From Thiobaca trueperi (lineage in GTDB: Bacteria > Pseudomonadota > Gammaproteobacteria > Chromatiales > Chromatiaceae): a stretch of 64,000 bases of DNA. This document shows, in pieces, positions 39,401 through 48,031 of the stretch. The notes beneath the pieces are model-generated. The model had not been told where the DNA came from, searched no databases, and saw nothing but the letters and a program-made list of their open reading frames with translations. The stretch covers positions 38,721 to 102,720 of the forward strand of contig NZ_SMAO01000011.1 in NCBI RefSeq assembly GCF_004342175.1, given 5' to 3'. Positions within the stretch are counted from its first letter, which is position 1; each line of letters opens with the position of its first letter. A program made the position numbers and the translations under genes.

Positions 39401-42400
39401 CGGGGCCGGTCAACGGCGTCTGCGGCAGCGCGAATGGTCAGCCCCTGACCAGCGCCCCTTCGGGCGCGGCCCTGTGCTCTAGCGGCAATGCCACGACGGT
39501 GAGCGGTAGCGGCCCCTGGTCCTGGAGCTGCGCCGGTTCGGGCGGCGGTATCACGGCCAGTTGTTCGGCCAGCCTGAAAACCTGGAGCGTGACCGGCAGC
39601 GCGGGCACCGGGGGCTCAATCAGCCCGGCCAGCCAGAGCGTCAATCACAACGCGCGGGCGAGCTTTGCGGTCACGCCGGCCACCGGCTACGGGATCGCCA
39701 GCGTCAGCGGCTGTGGCGGCAGTCTGTCGGGGAGTCTCTACACCACCGGCCCGATCACCGACAATACCTGCACGGTCAGCGCGAGCTTCAGCCAGAACGC
39801 GGTGGCGGGGGTGTGCGGCAGCGACCACGGCAAGGCGCTGGCGAGCCTGAACAGCACGTCGCCCACGCTATGCACCACGGGCGCCGTGTCCGGTTTCAAT
39901 GGCACCGGCCCCTGGACCTGGAGCTGCACCGGGACCGGCGGCGGCGTGACCGCCAGTTGCGCGGCCACCACCTCGCATAACGTCAACGCCAGCGCGGGAA
40001 CCGGCGGCGGCATCAGCCCGGTCGGCCGCACCGTCAACCACGGCGGCGTGACCAGCTTCACCCTGACGCCAAACGCCGGTTATGCCATCAATCTTGCGGT
40101 CGGCGGCACCTGCGGCGGCACCCTGAGCGGCAATCTGTTCACCACCAACGCGGTCAACGCCGACTGCACGGTCACGGCCAACTTCACCGCGACCAACACC
40201 ACCACGACCATCGATACCGTGACACCAACCGGACGGGTGGCGTCCTCGCCGTCGGTGATCGGCGAGGCGGTAACAGTGACCTACAGCGTGACCGGGCCTG
40301 CCGGCTTCAACGGCACCGTCACCGTCAGCGATCAGGATGGAACAACCTGTTCCGACGCAGTCACGACCGCCGGGACCAGCGCCACCGGCAGTTGCCAACT
40401 GACCTTCGCCACCGCCGGGGCCAAGACCCTAATCGCCACCTACAGCGGCACGGTGAACGCCAGCGCCTCGTCCGGTACCAACCACCTGGTGGCCGACGCC
40501 CCGAGTCTGGCGACGCCCAGCCTGAACAGCGGCGTGGTCGGGGTGCCCTATGCGATGCAACTGGTCGCCAGCGGCGGTCATGTCACCACGGCGACACCCT
40601 ACCGCTTCAACGCCACCGGCCTGCTGGCGGGATTCAGCCTCAGCACCAGCGGCCTGCTGTCCGGCACCGGGAGCGCGCCAGGGACATCCAGCGTCGTCAT
40701 CACCGTGACCGACGCCCTCAACCAGACCAGCCCGCCGCAAACGCTGCCGCTGTCTCTGGTCAATCAGCTCACGGTCGCCACCACCAGCCTGCCCGACGGA
40801 CTGGTCAACGCCCACTACGAGCAGACCCTGGAAGCCGTCGGCGGCCAGACGCCCTACGCCTGGAGCCTCGCCAGCGGCAGCCTGCCGGCGGGCCTGAGCC
40901 TGGATGCCGCGACCGGCAAACTCAGCGGCACCCCGACTGATCTGGGCGCCAGCGCCCCCTTCACGATCCGGGTCACGGATGCCGCCAATCGCACCGCCGA
41001 TCAGGCGCTGACTCTGACCACAGTGGCACCGACGACGGTGGAGACCGGCACGGTCGGCACCACACAGGTGACGGTCTCGGGCAACCTGACGCCCGAGGGC
41101 GGCGGGGCGACCTGCGCCCTGGACGACGAGCAGACTCTCGTGCTCAATGTGGGCGATGCTGGCGCGCCGGGGACGGCTCCCCCTTCCACCATCCTGCCCT
41201 ACGGCCTGTTCAAACTGACCGTGCAGGGCTGCACCCCCGGCCAGACCAGACTGACCGTGCGTCTGGTCTACCCGGCGGCACTGTCCGAAGGCACCCGTTA
41301 CTGGAAATACGGCAAGACCGCCGACAATCTGGCTGATCATTGGTACGTCCTGCCCACCGCCGTCATCGAAGGCAACACCATCAGCTTCACCCTCACCGAC
41401 GGTGGGCTGGGTGACGACGACCTCAGCGCCAACGGCAGCATCACCGATCCGGGCGGCCCCGGCGGCCCGGTGCTCGGCATCGGCGGCGCGCCGGGCAATG
41501 GCCAGGTCGGCAGCGCCTACAGTGCCGCGTTGAGCGCCACCAGCGGCACCGGTCCCTATAACTGGAGCCTCGCCGCCGGCGGCCTGCCGCCCGGCATCGC
41601 GCTCAACGCCACCAGCGGCGCCCTGAGCGGCACCCCGACCCTGGCCGGCACCTTCACCTTCAGCGTACAACTGGTCGATACCGGCAACGGCAATACCACC
41701 GTCACCAATGCCTACAGCGTGACCATCGCCGCCGCGGGCGGCGGCGGCCCCAGCCCGGTCAACGGCGCCTGCGGCAGCGCCCACAACGGTCTCTTCTATG
41801 ACCTGCCGACCAGCGCCAGCGCCCTCTGCGCCAGCGGCACCCCCAGCGCCGTCAGCGGCAGCGGCCCCTGGACCTGGAGCTGTCTCGGCAGCAACGGCGG
41901 CAGCGCGGCCAGTTGCCGTGCCAACCTCGCCACCGCCGCCACCTATACCGTGACAACCAGCGCCAGTGTCGGCGGCACCATCAGCCCCGCTGCGCGCGTC
42001 GTGAAGGCGGGGGCCACCACCACCTTCACCCTGACCCCGGCGACCGGTTATGCCCTCAGCAGCGTCAGCGGCTGCGGCGGCACCCTGAATGGCACCACCT
42101 ACACCACCGGCGTCATCACCGGCGCCTGCATCGTCACTGCCACCTTCAGCCCCCGCCAATACACCGTCACCGCCAGCGCCGGTCCCGGCGGCACCATCGC
42201 CCCTGCCAGTCGCCGCGTCAGCCACGGTCTCACCGCCAGCTTCACCCTGACCCCGGCGGACGGTTACGCCATCGACCAGGTCAGCGGCTGCGGCGGTCGC
42301 CTCAGCGGGACGACCTACACCACGGCCCCCGTCACCGCCGCCTGCACGGTCACGGCCCGCTTTGCCGTGACCTCCACCTGGCTGGGACTGGTCGGCGACT

Positions 42401-43119
42401 GGGACGGCGACGGGACCGTCACCGCCGGGCTTTATGACCCCGTCAGCGGACGCTTCGCCCTGCGCAACGCCAACCGCACCGGGGCGGCGGACAGCGTCTT
42501 CCGCTATGGCCCGATGAATGCCGGCTGGTGGCCGCTGGCCGGCGACTGGAACGGCGACGGCGTCACCACGGTCGGCTTGTACGACCCGCTGTCCGGCACC
42601 TTCTATCTGCGCAACGCCCATACCCCCGGCGTCGCCGATGTCGCCTTCCGTTATGGCCCGCGGAATGCCGGCTGGTACCCGCTGGCCGGCGACTGGAACC
42701 ATGACGGGATCGATACCGTCGGGCTCTATGACCCCCACACCGGTGTCTTCTTCCTGCGCAACACCCACACCCCCGGCGTCGCCGATCAGCACTTCCGGTA
42801 CGGCCCGCTGGATCCTGGCTGGATCCCGCTGGTCGGTGACTGGAATGGCGACGGCACCACCACCATCGGTCTCTACGACGGGTTGGCCGGGCTGGTTTAT
42901 CTGCGCCAGACCAATACCCCGGGTGTCGCCAATGTGATCTTCCGCTATGGACCGGTTGATAACGACTGGTGGCCGCTGGCCGGCGGCTGGAACGGCGATG
43001 GCGCCGACTCTATCGGCTTGTTCAAACCGGCGACAGAAAGCTTCTATCTGCGCGATAGCAATACCGCCGGAATGGCCGAATATCCGGATGAAAACGGGTT
43101 CAGGATCACTGTACCGTAG
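33463..43119 (+). CDS. Giant modular exported protein (beta-propellers, FN3-like, beta-helix, Ig-like repeats)
   Basis: A 3218-residue protein. Signal peptide near residues 40-64 (start GTG 33463 or ATG 33523). Order: seven-bladed WD40-like propeller (about 78-408, blades ending NIVLW, KVRIF, YVRLW, LVKIW, SARIW); FN3-like modules (410-615); a second seven-unit propeller-like region with FAPDGTPYIA motifs (about 720-1100); three more FN3-like modules; CSLRDAI-type beta-helix (about 1530-1880); InlB-like and Ig-like (He_PIG) repeats; an anchor-U-like region (2525-2670); and five 49-residue GDWNGDG repeats at the end. Probably surface-exposed or secreted, for adhesion or binding. The first third is visibly richer in A+T than the rest, suggesting assembly from different sources. 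Confidence 0.8.
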   Translation: MWSRPWRIARRVCLPSGVAAMLHSCCRSSQPRPDSVPANLVERVLILFLLAIAGFLSTSAVFAADPITTANATSVAIQNTLNHSGAEVYSVAISPDNTIIAAGDTAGNIVLWNPVTGAEIRTINAHSGAEKTVRSVAFSPDGRILASGSLDNTVAFWDVATGSPLGSLGYSGDVYSVAISPTRYTSRVNGTSNGSMVFAVGTQDDEKVYLYTLLINKDTGAISDTNITEQTFSTDDGSVNRIYVSSVSFSPNGALLVSGSADGKVRIFKDLSDINDITDLLEIDASNASTYPTGAINRVVFSQDNLTVASGSADGYVRLWQVSDGTELSGQAMNHGSAVYGVGFSNDGSLLASVGADNLVKIWKVSDGSNLNTLTGHTGNVRSVVFASNSTFLASGSRDSSARIWGLAPLPIVTTGSVSNINATSATLGGTVDDNEAAVTAISFEYGTTTAYGSSATTTPSSISGSQGSTAVSAALTGLTCNTHYYFRLIADGTRDSGSDFVSGPCTTGPTVTTSAATGLSADGATLNGSVTDVGANVTITFEYGADTSYGTTVSPDTNASISATQGTPQTVSPAKTLTGLTCNTTYHYRIKATDGVLKTGSDQTFTTSGCVSGLTLNTPTVISTSASLATFEFQANADATLYFNVIASSGTCPSAAVIHANTDANRLYWGSAPLTANTPATYTLRNLTGSASYKLCATVYDGSAYSSVQGRTFSTQTAMDLSAAGIVWERMGAQGFSPISANAIIKMAMAPDGTPYIVTAGYTNDWQYVLNGGLTVKRWNNTTQSWISLGTSQTPPSGTTFTVQAINLAFAPDGAPYLLALAKSSSCSYLLVKKWDGAAWTDLTPAVTPLCGAGAQIHNAILAFGPDSRPYIAYKKTVSGAIKINVIQLEISGGASDWASVGTDISASTSAHNALSLAFAPDGTPYIALSEYASSSFTFRVYKFTTSWVRVGTSDISRRKLLDNDAFGINQGGIPFIAVNDEDTNNMAVHQFDGTTWESIGSLQTGSPSDLMKLVIAPSGWPVVGLIDSASGGTDGKVYHYNGSAWNGIGATVTSSFVTQGNLRQFYVALNPQGTPLFGHADSSASSKATVLQAIPPGPRVTTGAATGATLTGATLNGTVNPSGFAVSSIAFEYGSTTSYGTTAAATPASLAASAASTAVSATITGLSGVCNTGYHARLNATRDDNSTVVSGSDATFATSACTTGPSVTTSAASLVTGTGATLNGSVTDVGLNVTSIQFEYGTAAGSYGTAVNASTTITATPGTPQTVTPTKALTGLTCNTKYYYRIKATDATQTNNGSEQSFTTSPCTTGPSVTTSAATSVTGAGATLNGAVTDVGLNVTSIQFEYGAATGSYGTAVDASATAITATPGTPQTLNPTKALTGLTCNTTYYYRIKAIDATRTNNGSELSFTTTADCNAAPVASSVQIAGTATAGQILTGSYTYSDTESDPQSGSTFRWLSNATNTTTGATAISGATGTTYVITPADRAKYLFYCITPAASSGTSPGTEVCSAGRQIADSEVTWIVTTAADPGTVGGCISTPTTACSLRDAIVSASTTVSDTILISPSLSGQTITLTTSSATTLNTLTIDKNLSIYGLAANITIAGQPNVSGRLFSIGSGKSFLINNLTLANSGSLPAFDGGGILNQGTLFLQNVTFSNHLVPFSSSGAGLLNLGGTVQIIGCTFKNNEALSGGAIANLANGTLAIINSTFSGNRATSTSPGSGKGGAIWNQSGSVTLINSTLVENQTANSAAGGGIANESEQTFTLINTLLAGNTASSLAHNCAGTLSDDGHNLDTGTSCGFAATGSLNNIDATSVLLGTLDYYGGPTQTVPLLPGSVALDAGDATTCGTIPKDQRGTDRIIGTSCDIGAFESKGFTLTPVTGSTPQSATVSTAFTNTLGVTVASVATTPPEPVNGGRVTFTAPGTGASATLATSPATIASGAASVNVTANATAGAYSVTAGARGVATDASFSLTNTAAGPVNGVCGSANGQPLTSAPSGAALCSSGNATTVSGSGPWSWSCAGSGGGITASCSASLKTWSVTGSAGTGGSISPASQSVNHNARASFAVTPATGYGIASVSGCGGSLSGSLYTTGPITDNTCTVSASFSQNAVAGVCGSDHGKALASLNSTSPTLCTTGAVSGFNGTGPWTWSCTGTGGGVTASCAATTSHNVNASAGTGGGISPVGRTVNHGGVTSFTLTPNAGYAINLAVGGTCGGTLSGNLFTTNAVNADCTVTANFTATNTTTTIDTVTPTGRVASSPSVIGEAVTVTYSVTGPAGFNGTVTVSDQDGTTCSDAVTTAGTSATGSCQLTFATAGAKTLIATYSGTVNASASSGTNHLVADAPSLATPSLNSGVVGVPYAMQLVASGGHVTTATPYRFNATGLLAGFSLSTSGLLSGTGSAPGTSSVVITVTDALNQTSPPQTLPLSLVNQLTVATTSLPDGLVNAHYEQTLEAVGGQTPYAWSLASGSLPAGLSLDAATGKLSGTPTDLGASAPFTIRVTDAANRTADQALTLTTVAPTTVETGTVGTTQVTVSGNLTPEGGGATCALDDEQTLVLNVGDAGAPGTAPPSTILPYGLFKLTVQGCTPGQTRLTVRLVYPAALSEGTRYWKYGKTADNLADHWYVLPTAVIEGNTISFTLTDGGLGDDDLSANGSITDPGGPGGPVLGIGGAPGNGQVGSAYSAALSATSGTGPYNWSLAAGGLPPGIALNATSGALSGTPTLAGTFTFSVQLVDTGNGNTTVTNAYSVTIAAAGGGGPSPVNGACGSAHNGLFYDLPTSASALCASGTPSAVSGSGPWTWSCLGSNGGSAASCRANLATAATYTVTTSASVGGTISPAARVVKAGATTTFTLTPATGYALSSVSGCGGTLNGTTYTTGVITGACIVTATFSPRQYTVTASAGPGGTIAPASRRVSHGLTASFTLTPADGYAIDQVSGCGGRLSGTTYTTAPVTAACTVTARFAVTSTWLGLVGDWDGDGTVTAGLYDPVSGRFALRNANRTGAADSVFRYGPMNAGWWPLAGDWNGDGVTTVGLYDPLSGTFYLRNAHTPGVADVAFRYGPRNAGWYPLAGDWNHDGIDTVGLYDPHTGVFFLRNTHTPGVADQHFRYGPLDPGWIPLVGDWNGDGTTTIGLYDGLAGLVYLRQTNTPGVANVIFRYGPVDNDWWPLAGGWNGDGADSIGLFKPATESFYLRDSNTAGMAEYPDENGFRITVP
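37075..37700 (+). repeat. Tandem duplication of an FN3-like module inside the giant gene
   Basis: Two neighbouring units of about 315 bp (37075-37388 and 37389-37700) are close to identical at DNA level over long stretches (for example around GATGTCACCAG-less shared text GGCCTGAATGTCACCAG), so the duplication is recent compared with the other modules. Confidence 0.65.
42380..43110 (+). repeat. Five C-terminal 147-bp coding repeats of the giant gene
   Basis: Each unit encodes 49 residues of the pattern GDWNGDG, GLYDP, FYLRN, FRYGP, GWWPLA. The Asp-rich GDWNGDG could bind calcium, as in FG-GAP/VCBS-like repeats. Confidence 0.75.
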
Positions 43120-43160
43120 GCCTCTCCTGGCGGGCGACCCGCCTACCTTCGCCCTTCGTC

Positions 43161-43176
43161 GCCCGCCTAAGCGGGC
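43161..43176 (+). terminator. Hairpin after the giant gene
   Basis: GCCCGC-CTAA-GCGGGC followed by GCTTTCGC; a neighbouring GGCGGGCGACCCGCC hairpin lies at about 43129-43143. No long T-run, so only a candidate. Confidence 0.4.
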
Positions 43177-43184
43177 GCTTTCGC

Positions 43185-43493
43185 TTAGGCGCGAATGACC
43201 TGGATCAGCCGGCCCTGCGGGCTGATCTGCTCGCTGCTTGTCGTGCGCTCGGCGCTGGGCGGCTGGTTTGAACGCCGGTCGAAGATCACCAGCCAGCCGC
43301 TGTCCAGCCCCAATCCCGCCAGATAGGCGTCGAGCTGGGTCAGACCTTCGGTCAGTGGATCCGACGCGCCGTCGCGCCAGATGGCCTTGATGTTGAAGGC
43401 GCTGCCGCCGGTGATGGGTGCTGATTCGGACGACGCATGGATGCGGTAGTCGCTCAGATCGCGCATCCCGCACAAATAGCCGTCGCCAGTCAT
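43185..43493 (-). pseudogene. C-terminal fragment of an AAA-like ATPase/nuclease family protein
   Basis: 102 codons ending LTQLDAYLAGLGLDSGWLVIFDRR then ISPQGRLIQVIRA, in pieces recognisable as the C-terminal end of stand-alone ATP-binding proteins of the family that left the remnant at 31.7-32.1 kb. The upstream ATPase part is missing, so I call it a remnant; a small real protein is not excluded. Confidence 0.55.
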
Positions 43494-43660
43494 GCTGAGG
43501 CGGGCAGGCGGATGTGATGTCGGTCAGCGGTCGTGCGGCATCTTTTGCCGGCGATAACCAAGTGTCATACTGGGTTCCACGCTACAGCCATGCCGTTGCT
43601 AACCTGCCTTCGGTACGGTATGTGTTGAATGTCCGCTCACCGGCTCACGGAATCTGTCTG

Positions 43661-45406
<1,746 letters not shown>

Positions 45407-45429
45407 ACGACGCTGTGCCCTTGACGAAA

Positions 45430-45454
45430 CAAGGCCGGCAAATCGCCGGCCTTG
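45430..45454. terminator. Bidirectional terminator between sufS and the DsrC-like gene
   Basis: Perfect 10-bp stem CAAGGCCGGC / GCCGGCCTTG with a 5-nt loop; AAAC before and TTG after allow use from both sides by the convergent genes. Confidence 0.75.
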
Positions 45455-45471
45455 TTGATGACTGTCATGCG

Positions 45472-45810
45472 TCAATAACCGCCCTTGCGCTTCACCGCCG
45501 GCAGACCGGCGATCTTGGTGCCCTGCTTGGTGGGCGCCAGCGGGAAGAGGGTGTAGAGATCCTTGCTGCTTGGCCTGGTGCCCCAGAGTTTCCCCATGTC
45601 TTTGAGCAGAACCCGCTCCATTGGCTGGTTCTGGGCATTGTTGAGGTATTCGTCCCGCAGATAACGGATCACGTCCCAGTGTTTGTCGGTCAGTTCGATC
45701 CCTTCGATTTCAGCCAGCTTGCGCGCGACATCCTCATCCCAGTCGGCGTGGTTCTCAAGATACCCGCTGTCAGTCGTGGCGATGCTTTTGCCATTCACAT
45801 CGATCGTCAT
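45472..45810 (-). CDS. DsrC/TusE-family protein without cysteines (RspA type)
   Basis: A 112-residue DsrC homologue of exactly the same length as the DsrC encoded at 51.8 kb. The fold motifs are kept (SGYLENHADWDEDVARKLAE, LTDKHWDVIRYLRDEYLNN, DLYTLFPLAPTKQGTKIAGLP), but both C-terminal cysteines are gone: KQACRFAGLP...GCV becomes KQGTKIAGLPAVKRKGGY, and there is no Cys in the whole protein. It cannot carry sulfur. Cys-less DsrC homologues have been named RspA and proposed to regulate. It lies 2.2 kb from dsrA, divergent, downstream of the Cas6-like operon. Confidence 0.88.
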   Translation of the reverse strand: MTIDVNGKSIATTDSGYLENHADWDEDVARKLAEIEGIELTDKHWDVIRYLRDEYLNNAQNQPMERVLLKDMGKLWGTRPSSKDLYTLFPLAPTKQGTKIAGLPAVKRKGGY

Positions 45811-45963
45811 GTGTTTGTGCTCCTCAGTTTTTGATCATTTGGTGTCGGCGCGGCGGTACCGGCACGATCATGCCCCACTTCATCATGGTTATCGAATGTT
45901 ATAATTTTCTAATTCACGCGTCATCAGTAAGCGCGTGCGACTGGATCAGAACAGACCAGGGAG

Positions 45964-46668
45964 TCAGTCCGTCCTGACGGCTTCGATTCCCTTGTGCGGG
46001 ATGAAGAGACCACATCCCATCAGCCGATGGACGCCGAGCCCGTGCTGCTGGAGCCGGATCGATTCCTCGACGGTGAGACTGGCCAGCATCAGGCTGCGGG
46101 TTTGGACAGCGCCGCCGGGGGTCGCGAGCGGGGTTGATTTTCCGCACAGTGCCTTGCGCACGCGGATGTCCATTTTTGCCAGCAGGCGCGCGGCGGTGTC
46201 GAGAAAGCCCTGTTCGTCTGGAGCGACGGACGCCGTGTCCAGCGCGACATAACGGGCAAAGAGGGTGGTTTCGCGACTCAATGGCCTGATCCGGCCTGCG
46301 CCCAGGGTCAGGACATGACCGGCGAGATCGAGTCGGGCGCCGGGCAGTTGGGTCAGAAGATCCGCAACCTGCGTCTGGTGCGCGCGGATGGTCAGCCGGG
46401 TACGGCGCGAGACCATGAGGATGGAATCCGTGCCGTGCGCAGGCCGTTCCCAGCCGTTCTGGGAACCGGCGACATGGATGCTGTGCGGCGTCACGCCCGA
46501 TTCCTCGGTGAGCCAGGGCAGCGCGGCTTGCAGTGCGCGCGCCAGGAGATGTGCGTGATCGACGGGGATCGACTGACAGTCGAGGGCAAAGATCAGATCG
46601 ACGACATCCTCGGGAACCTGGATCAGATCCGGTCGTTCGTCCTCACTCCAGAACAGGGTCGGGCTCAT
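45964..46668 (-). CDS. Cas6/Cmx6-like RNA endonuclease family protein, no CRISPR nearby
   Basis: A 234-residue protein resembling the type I-MYXAN Cas6/Cmx6 group. Seen: VVDLIFALDCQSIPVDHAHLL, a central SRRTRLTIR and SRETTLFARYV, IRVRKALCGK, QTRSLMLASLTVEESIRLQ, and a C-terminal Gly-rich loop GLGVHRLMGCGLFIPHKG (about 210-226). Cas6 enzymes cut CRISPR RNA within repeats. No cas genes or repeat-spacer arrays appear in the 64 kb. It is the last gene of a tight minus-strand trio with two unknown proteins (21-bp gaps), so it may have a role outside CRISPR. Confidence 0.75.
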   Translation of the reverse strand: MSPTLFWSEDERPDLIQVPEDVVDLIFALDCQSIPVDHAHLLARALQAALPWLTEESGVTPHSIHVAGSQNGWERPAHGTDSILMVSRRTRLTIRAHQTQVADLLTQLPGARLDLAGHVLTLGAGRIRPLSRETTLFARYVALDTASVAPDEQGFLDTAARLLAKMDIRVRKALCGKSTPLATPGGAVQTRSLMLASLTVEESIRLQQHGLGVHRLMGCGLFIPHKGIEAVRTD

Positions 46669-46689
46669 CGGGCGCTCACTTTATGGCGA

Positions 46690-47409
46690 TCAGGCAAAGG
46701 GCAGACGATCCTGCAATGCCTCACGGTCGAACCACCAGTTATCCTGGACCAGGACATCGACCACATTGCGCAGGCGCACCAGAAACTTTTCCGGCTCCTT
46801 GAGTTCCAGCCGCTCCATCCAGTGATCGAGCTGCTCGGGCGAGTCGATGCCGCTATGGCGCCGGGCGACGCTCCCCAGCAACTGGGTCGCGAAGAACATC
46901 AGATCCTCGCGCTGCTGGCCCTGTGAGCGGACATCAGCCAGAAAGAGCGCCGTGGTTGCGGCGACAGCGGCGCCATCGGCATTGTCGGGGGTCTCGTCGA
47001 TGACATGACTGAGGAGTTCGACGGTCAGCTCGGGATCGATGGGGCAGGTCACGGCCAGCCAGATACCCTGCCCGAGGGCGGCGATGGAGTCTGGAAGATT
47101 CGCCTGAAACAGTATGTCGCAGGCATCCGCCGCCAGCTCGAATTCATCGGCGGCGATGAAATAATCGAAGGCGGCGCGACCCAGCGGCCAGGCATCCTCG
47201 CACCGTTCCAGGCCAACCAGCGTGCGCGCCACCTGCAGGCGCAGATCGGCGAGACAGTGCGGCGAGGCGGCGGTTCGTTCCAGGCGTTGCAGATGTTCGA
47301 TCAGCACCTCAAGGTGGGATTCCAGGGCCGCCGATTCGATGACCGGGCTGGGGATGGAATCGTGCGCCGTTTCGGCGAGGCGGGCGGCGAGCAGGTCGAA
47401 TTGCATCAT
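46690..47409 (-). CDS. Helical protein of unknown function in the Cas6-like operon
   Basis: A 239-residue acidic, almost entirely helical protein, TPR-like in places (LRLQVARTLVGLERCEDAWPL, FDYFIAADEFELAADACDIL). No signal peptide and no catalytic motif. The ends are WWFDREALQDRLPFA. It lies 21 bp after the 63-residue gene and 21 bp before the Cas6-like gene, so it is likely co-translated and may bind one of these partners. I recognise no family. Confidence 0.75.
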   Translation of the reverse strand: MMQFDLLAARLAETAHDSIPSPVIESAALESHLEVLIEHLQRLERTAASPHCLADLRLQVARTLVGLERCEDAWPLGRAAFDYFIAADEFELAADACDILFQANLPDSIAALGQGIWLAVTCPIDPELTVELLSHVIDETPDNADGAAVAATTALFLADVRSQGQQREDLMFFATQLLGSVARRHSGIDSPEQLDHWMERLELKEPEKFLVRLRNVVDVLVQDNWWFDREALQDRLPFA

Positions 47410-47430
47410 GACGGCTACCCAGGGCTGGCT

Positions 47431-47622
47431 TTAACGGAGAAGTCCGCTGAAGGCGGCTTCGAGACGGTCTTCCCAGTTCTCGGGCGTATCCGGATAGGGA
47501 GGCTTGACATCCATGCGGAAAAAACGCTCGCCCGAGCGGGCGATGGACTGAATCAACGGGATGAGCGCATCGAAGGATTCGATGTCTTGATTGGCGACCA
47601 GGATTTCGCTGAGCTTGAGCAT
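47431..47622 (-). CDS. Small protein, first gene of the Cas6-like operon
   Basis: 63 residues starting MLKLSEILVANQDIESFDAL, ending PENWEDRLEAAFSGLLR. I choose ATG 47622 because GGAGAAACC precedes it; the frame is open to 47679. Charged and helical; no family recognised. Tight spacing with the next gene. Confidence 0.65.
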   Translation of the reverse strand: MLKLSEILVANQDIESFDALIPLIQSIARSGERFFRMDVKPPYPDTPENWEDRLEAAFSGLLR

Positions 47623-47716
47623 GGTTTCTCCGGATGGCAGTCTGTCGGTCAATGTGAAGACAGCCCGATCCGAAAACAACCGAATCCGAGGATTGCGCGC
47701 GGCGCCGTTCCAGACC

Positions 47717-47805
47717 TAAAACCGCGCCCAGTGTGGCAGGCGATGTTTTTGGTTTGGATCGATCTTGGCATTATCTAATGACTGCGTGATCGGGCGCGGT
47801 TTAAA
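47717..47805 (+). repeat. Family B element upstream of dsrA
   Basis: Ends TAAAACCGCGCCC (47717-47729) and GGGCGCGGTTTAA (47793-47805). The centre (AGTGTGGCAGGCGATGTTTTT) matches the copy at 51306-51392 on the opposite strand. It sits just before the dsrA promoter region. Confidence 0.85.
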
Positions 47806-47834
47806 GTATAAGAAAACAATTATATTAGAGATCG

Positions 47835-47863
47835 TTGACTTACTTCTCTTGCCCCTGTAGCAT
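47835..47863 (+). promoter_or_regulatory. Candidate sigma70 promoter of the dsr operon
   Basis: TTGACT at 47835-47840 and TAGCAT at 47858-47863 with a 17-bp spacer. It lies 169 bp before dsrA, leaving a long leader. Oxidative sulfur metabolism genes are sulfide-induced in Chromatiaceae; no regulator site was recognised. Confidence 0.5.
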
Positions 47864-48031
47864 CCTGAGCCAGTCAGTGTCGGCGTTGCGATTCGATGGG
47901 AGGACACCCGCAGCAACGCCGGAACCATAATAAGCCGAATGGCGAGATCCCGAATTCAAAGACCTGCCTCTCAATGGGACAGGTGCGCGTGAAGGATCCC
48001 ACTCGGGTCAATCGATGAGGAGCGACCACGC

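Noticed and set aside
43161..43176. Hairpins after the giant gene as an attachment site
   Set aside because: Too short and without a second copy in the window; more likely transcription end structures.
40429..43473. 1014-codon open frame antisense to the giant gene
   Set aside because: It is a GC-driven shadow: its text is repeats of Gly/Ala/Asp with no fold signature, and it mirrors the coding repeats of the sense gene.
46315..46926. 203-codon plus-strand frame over the Cas6-like gene
   Set aside because: It overlaps two minus-strand genes of an evident operon and has no motif.
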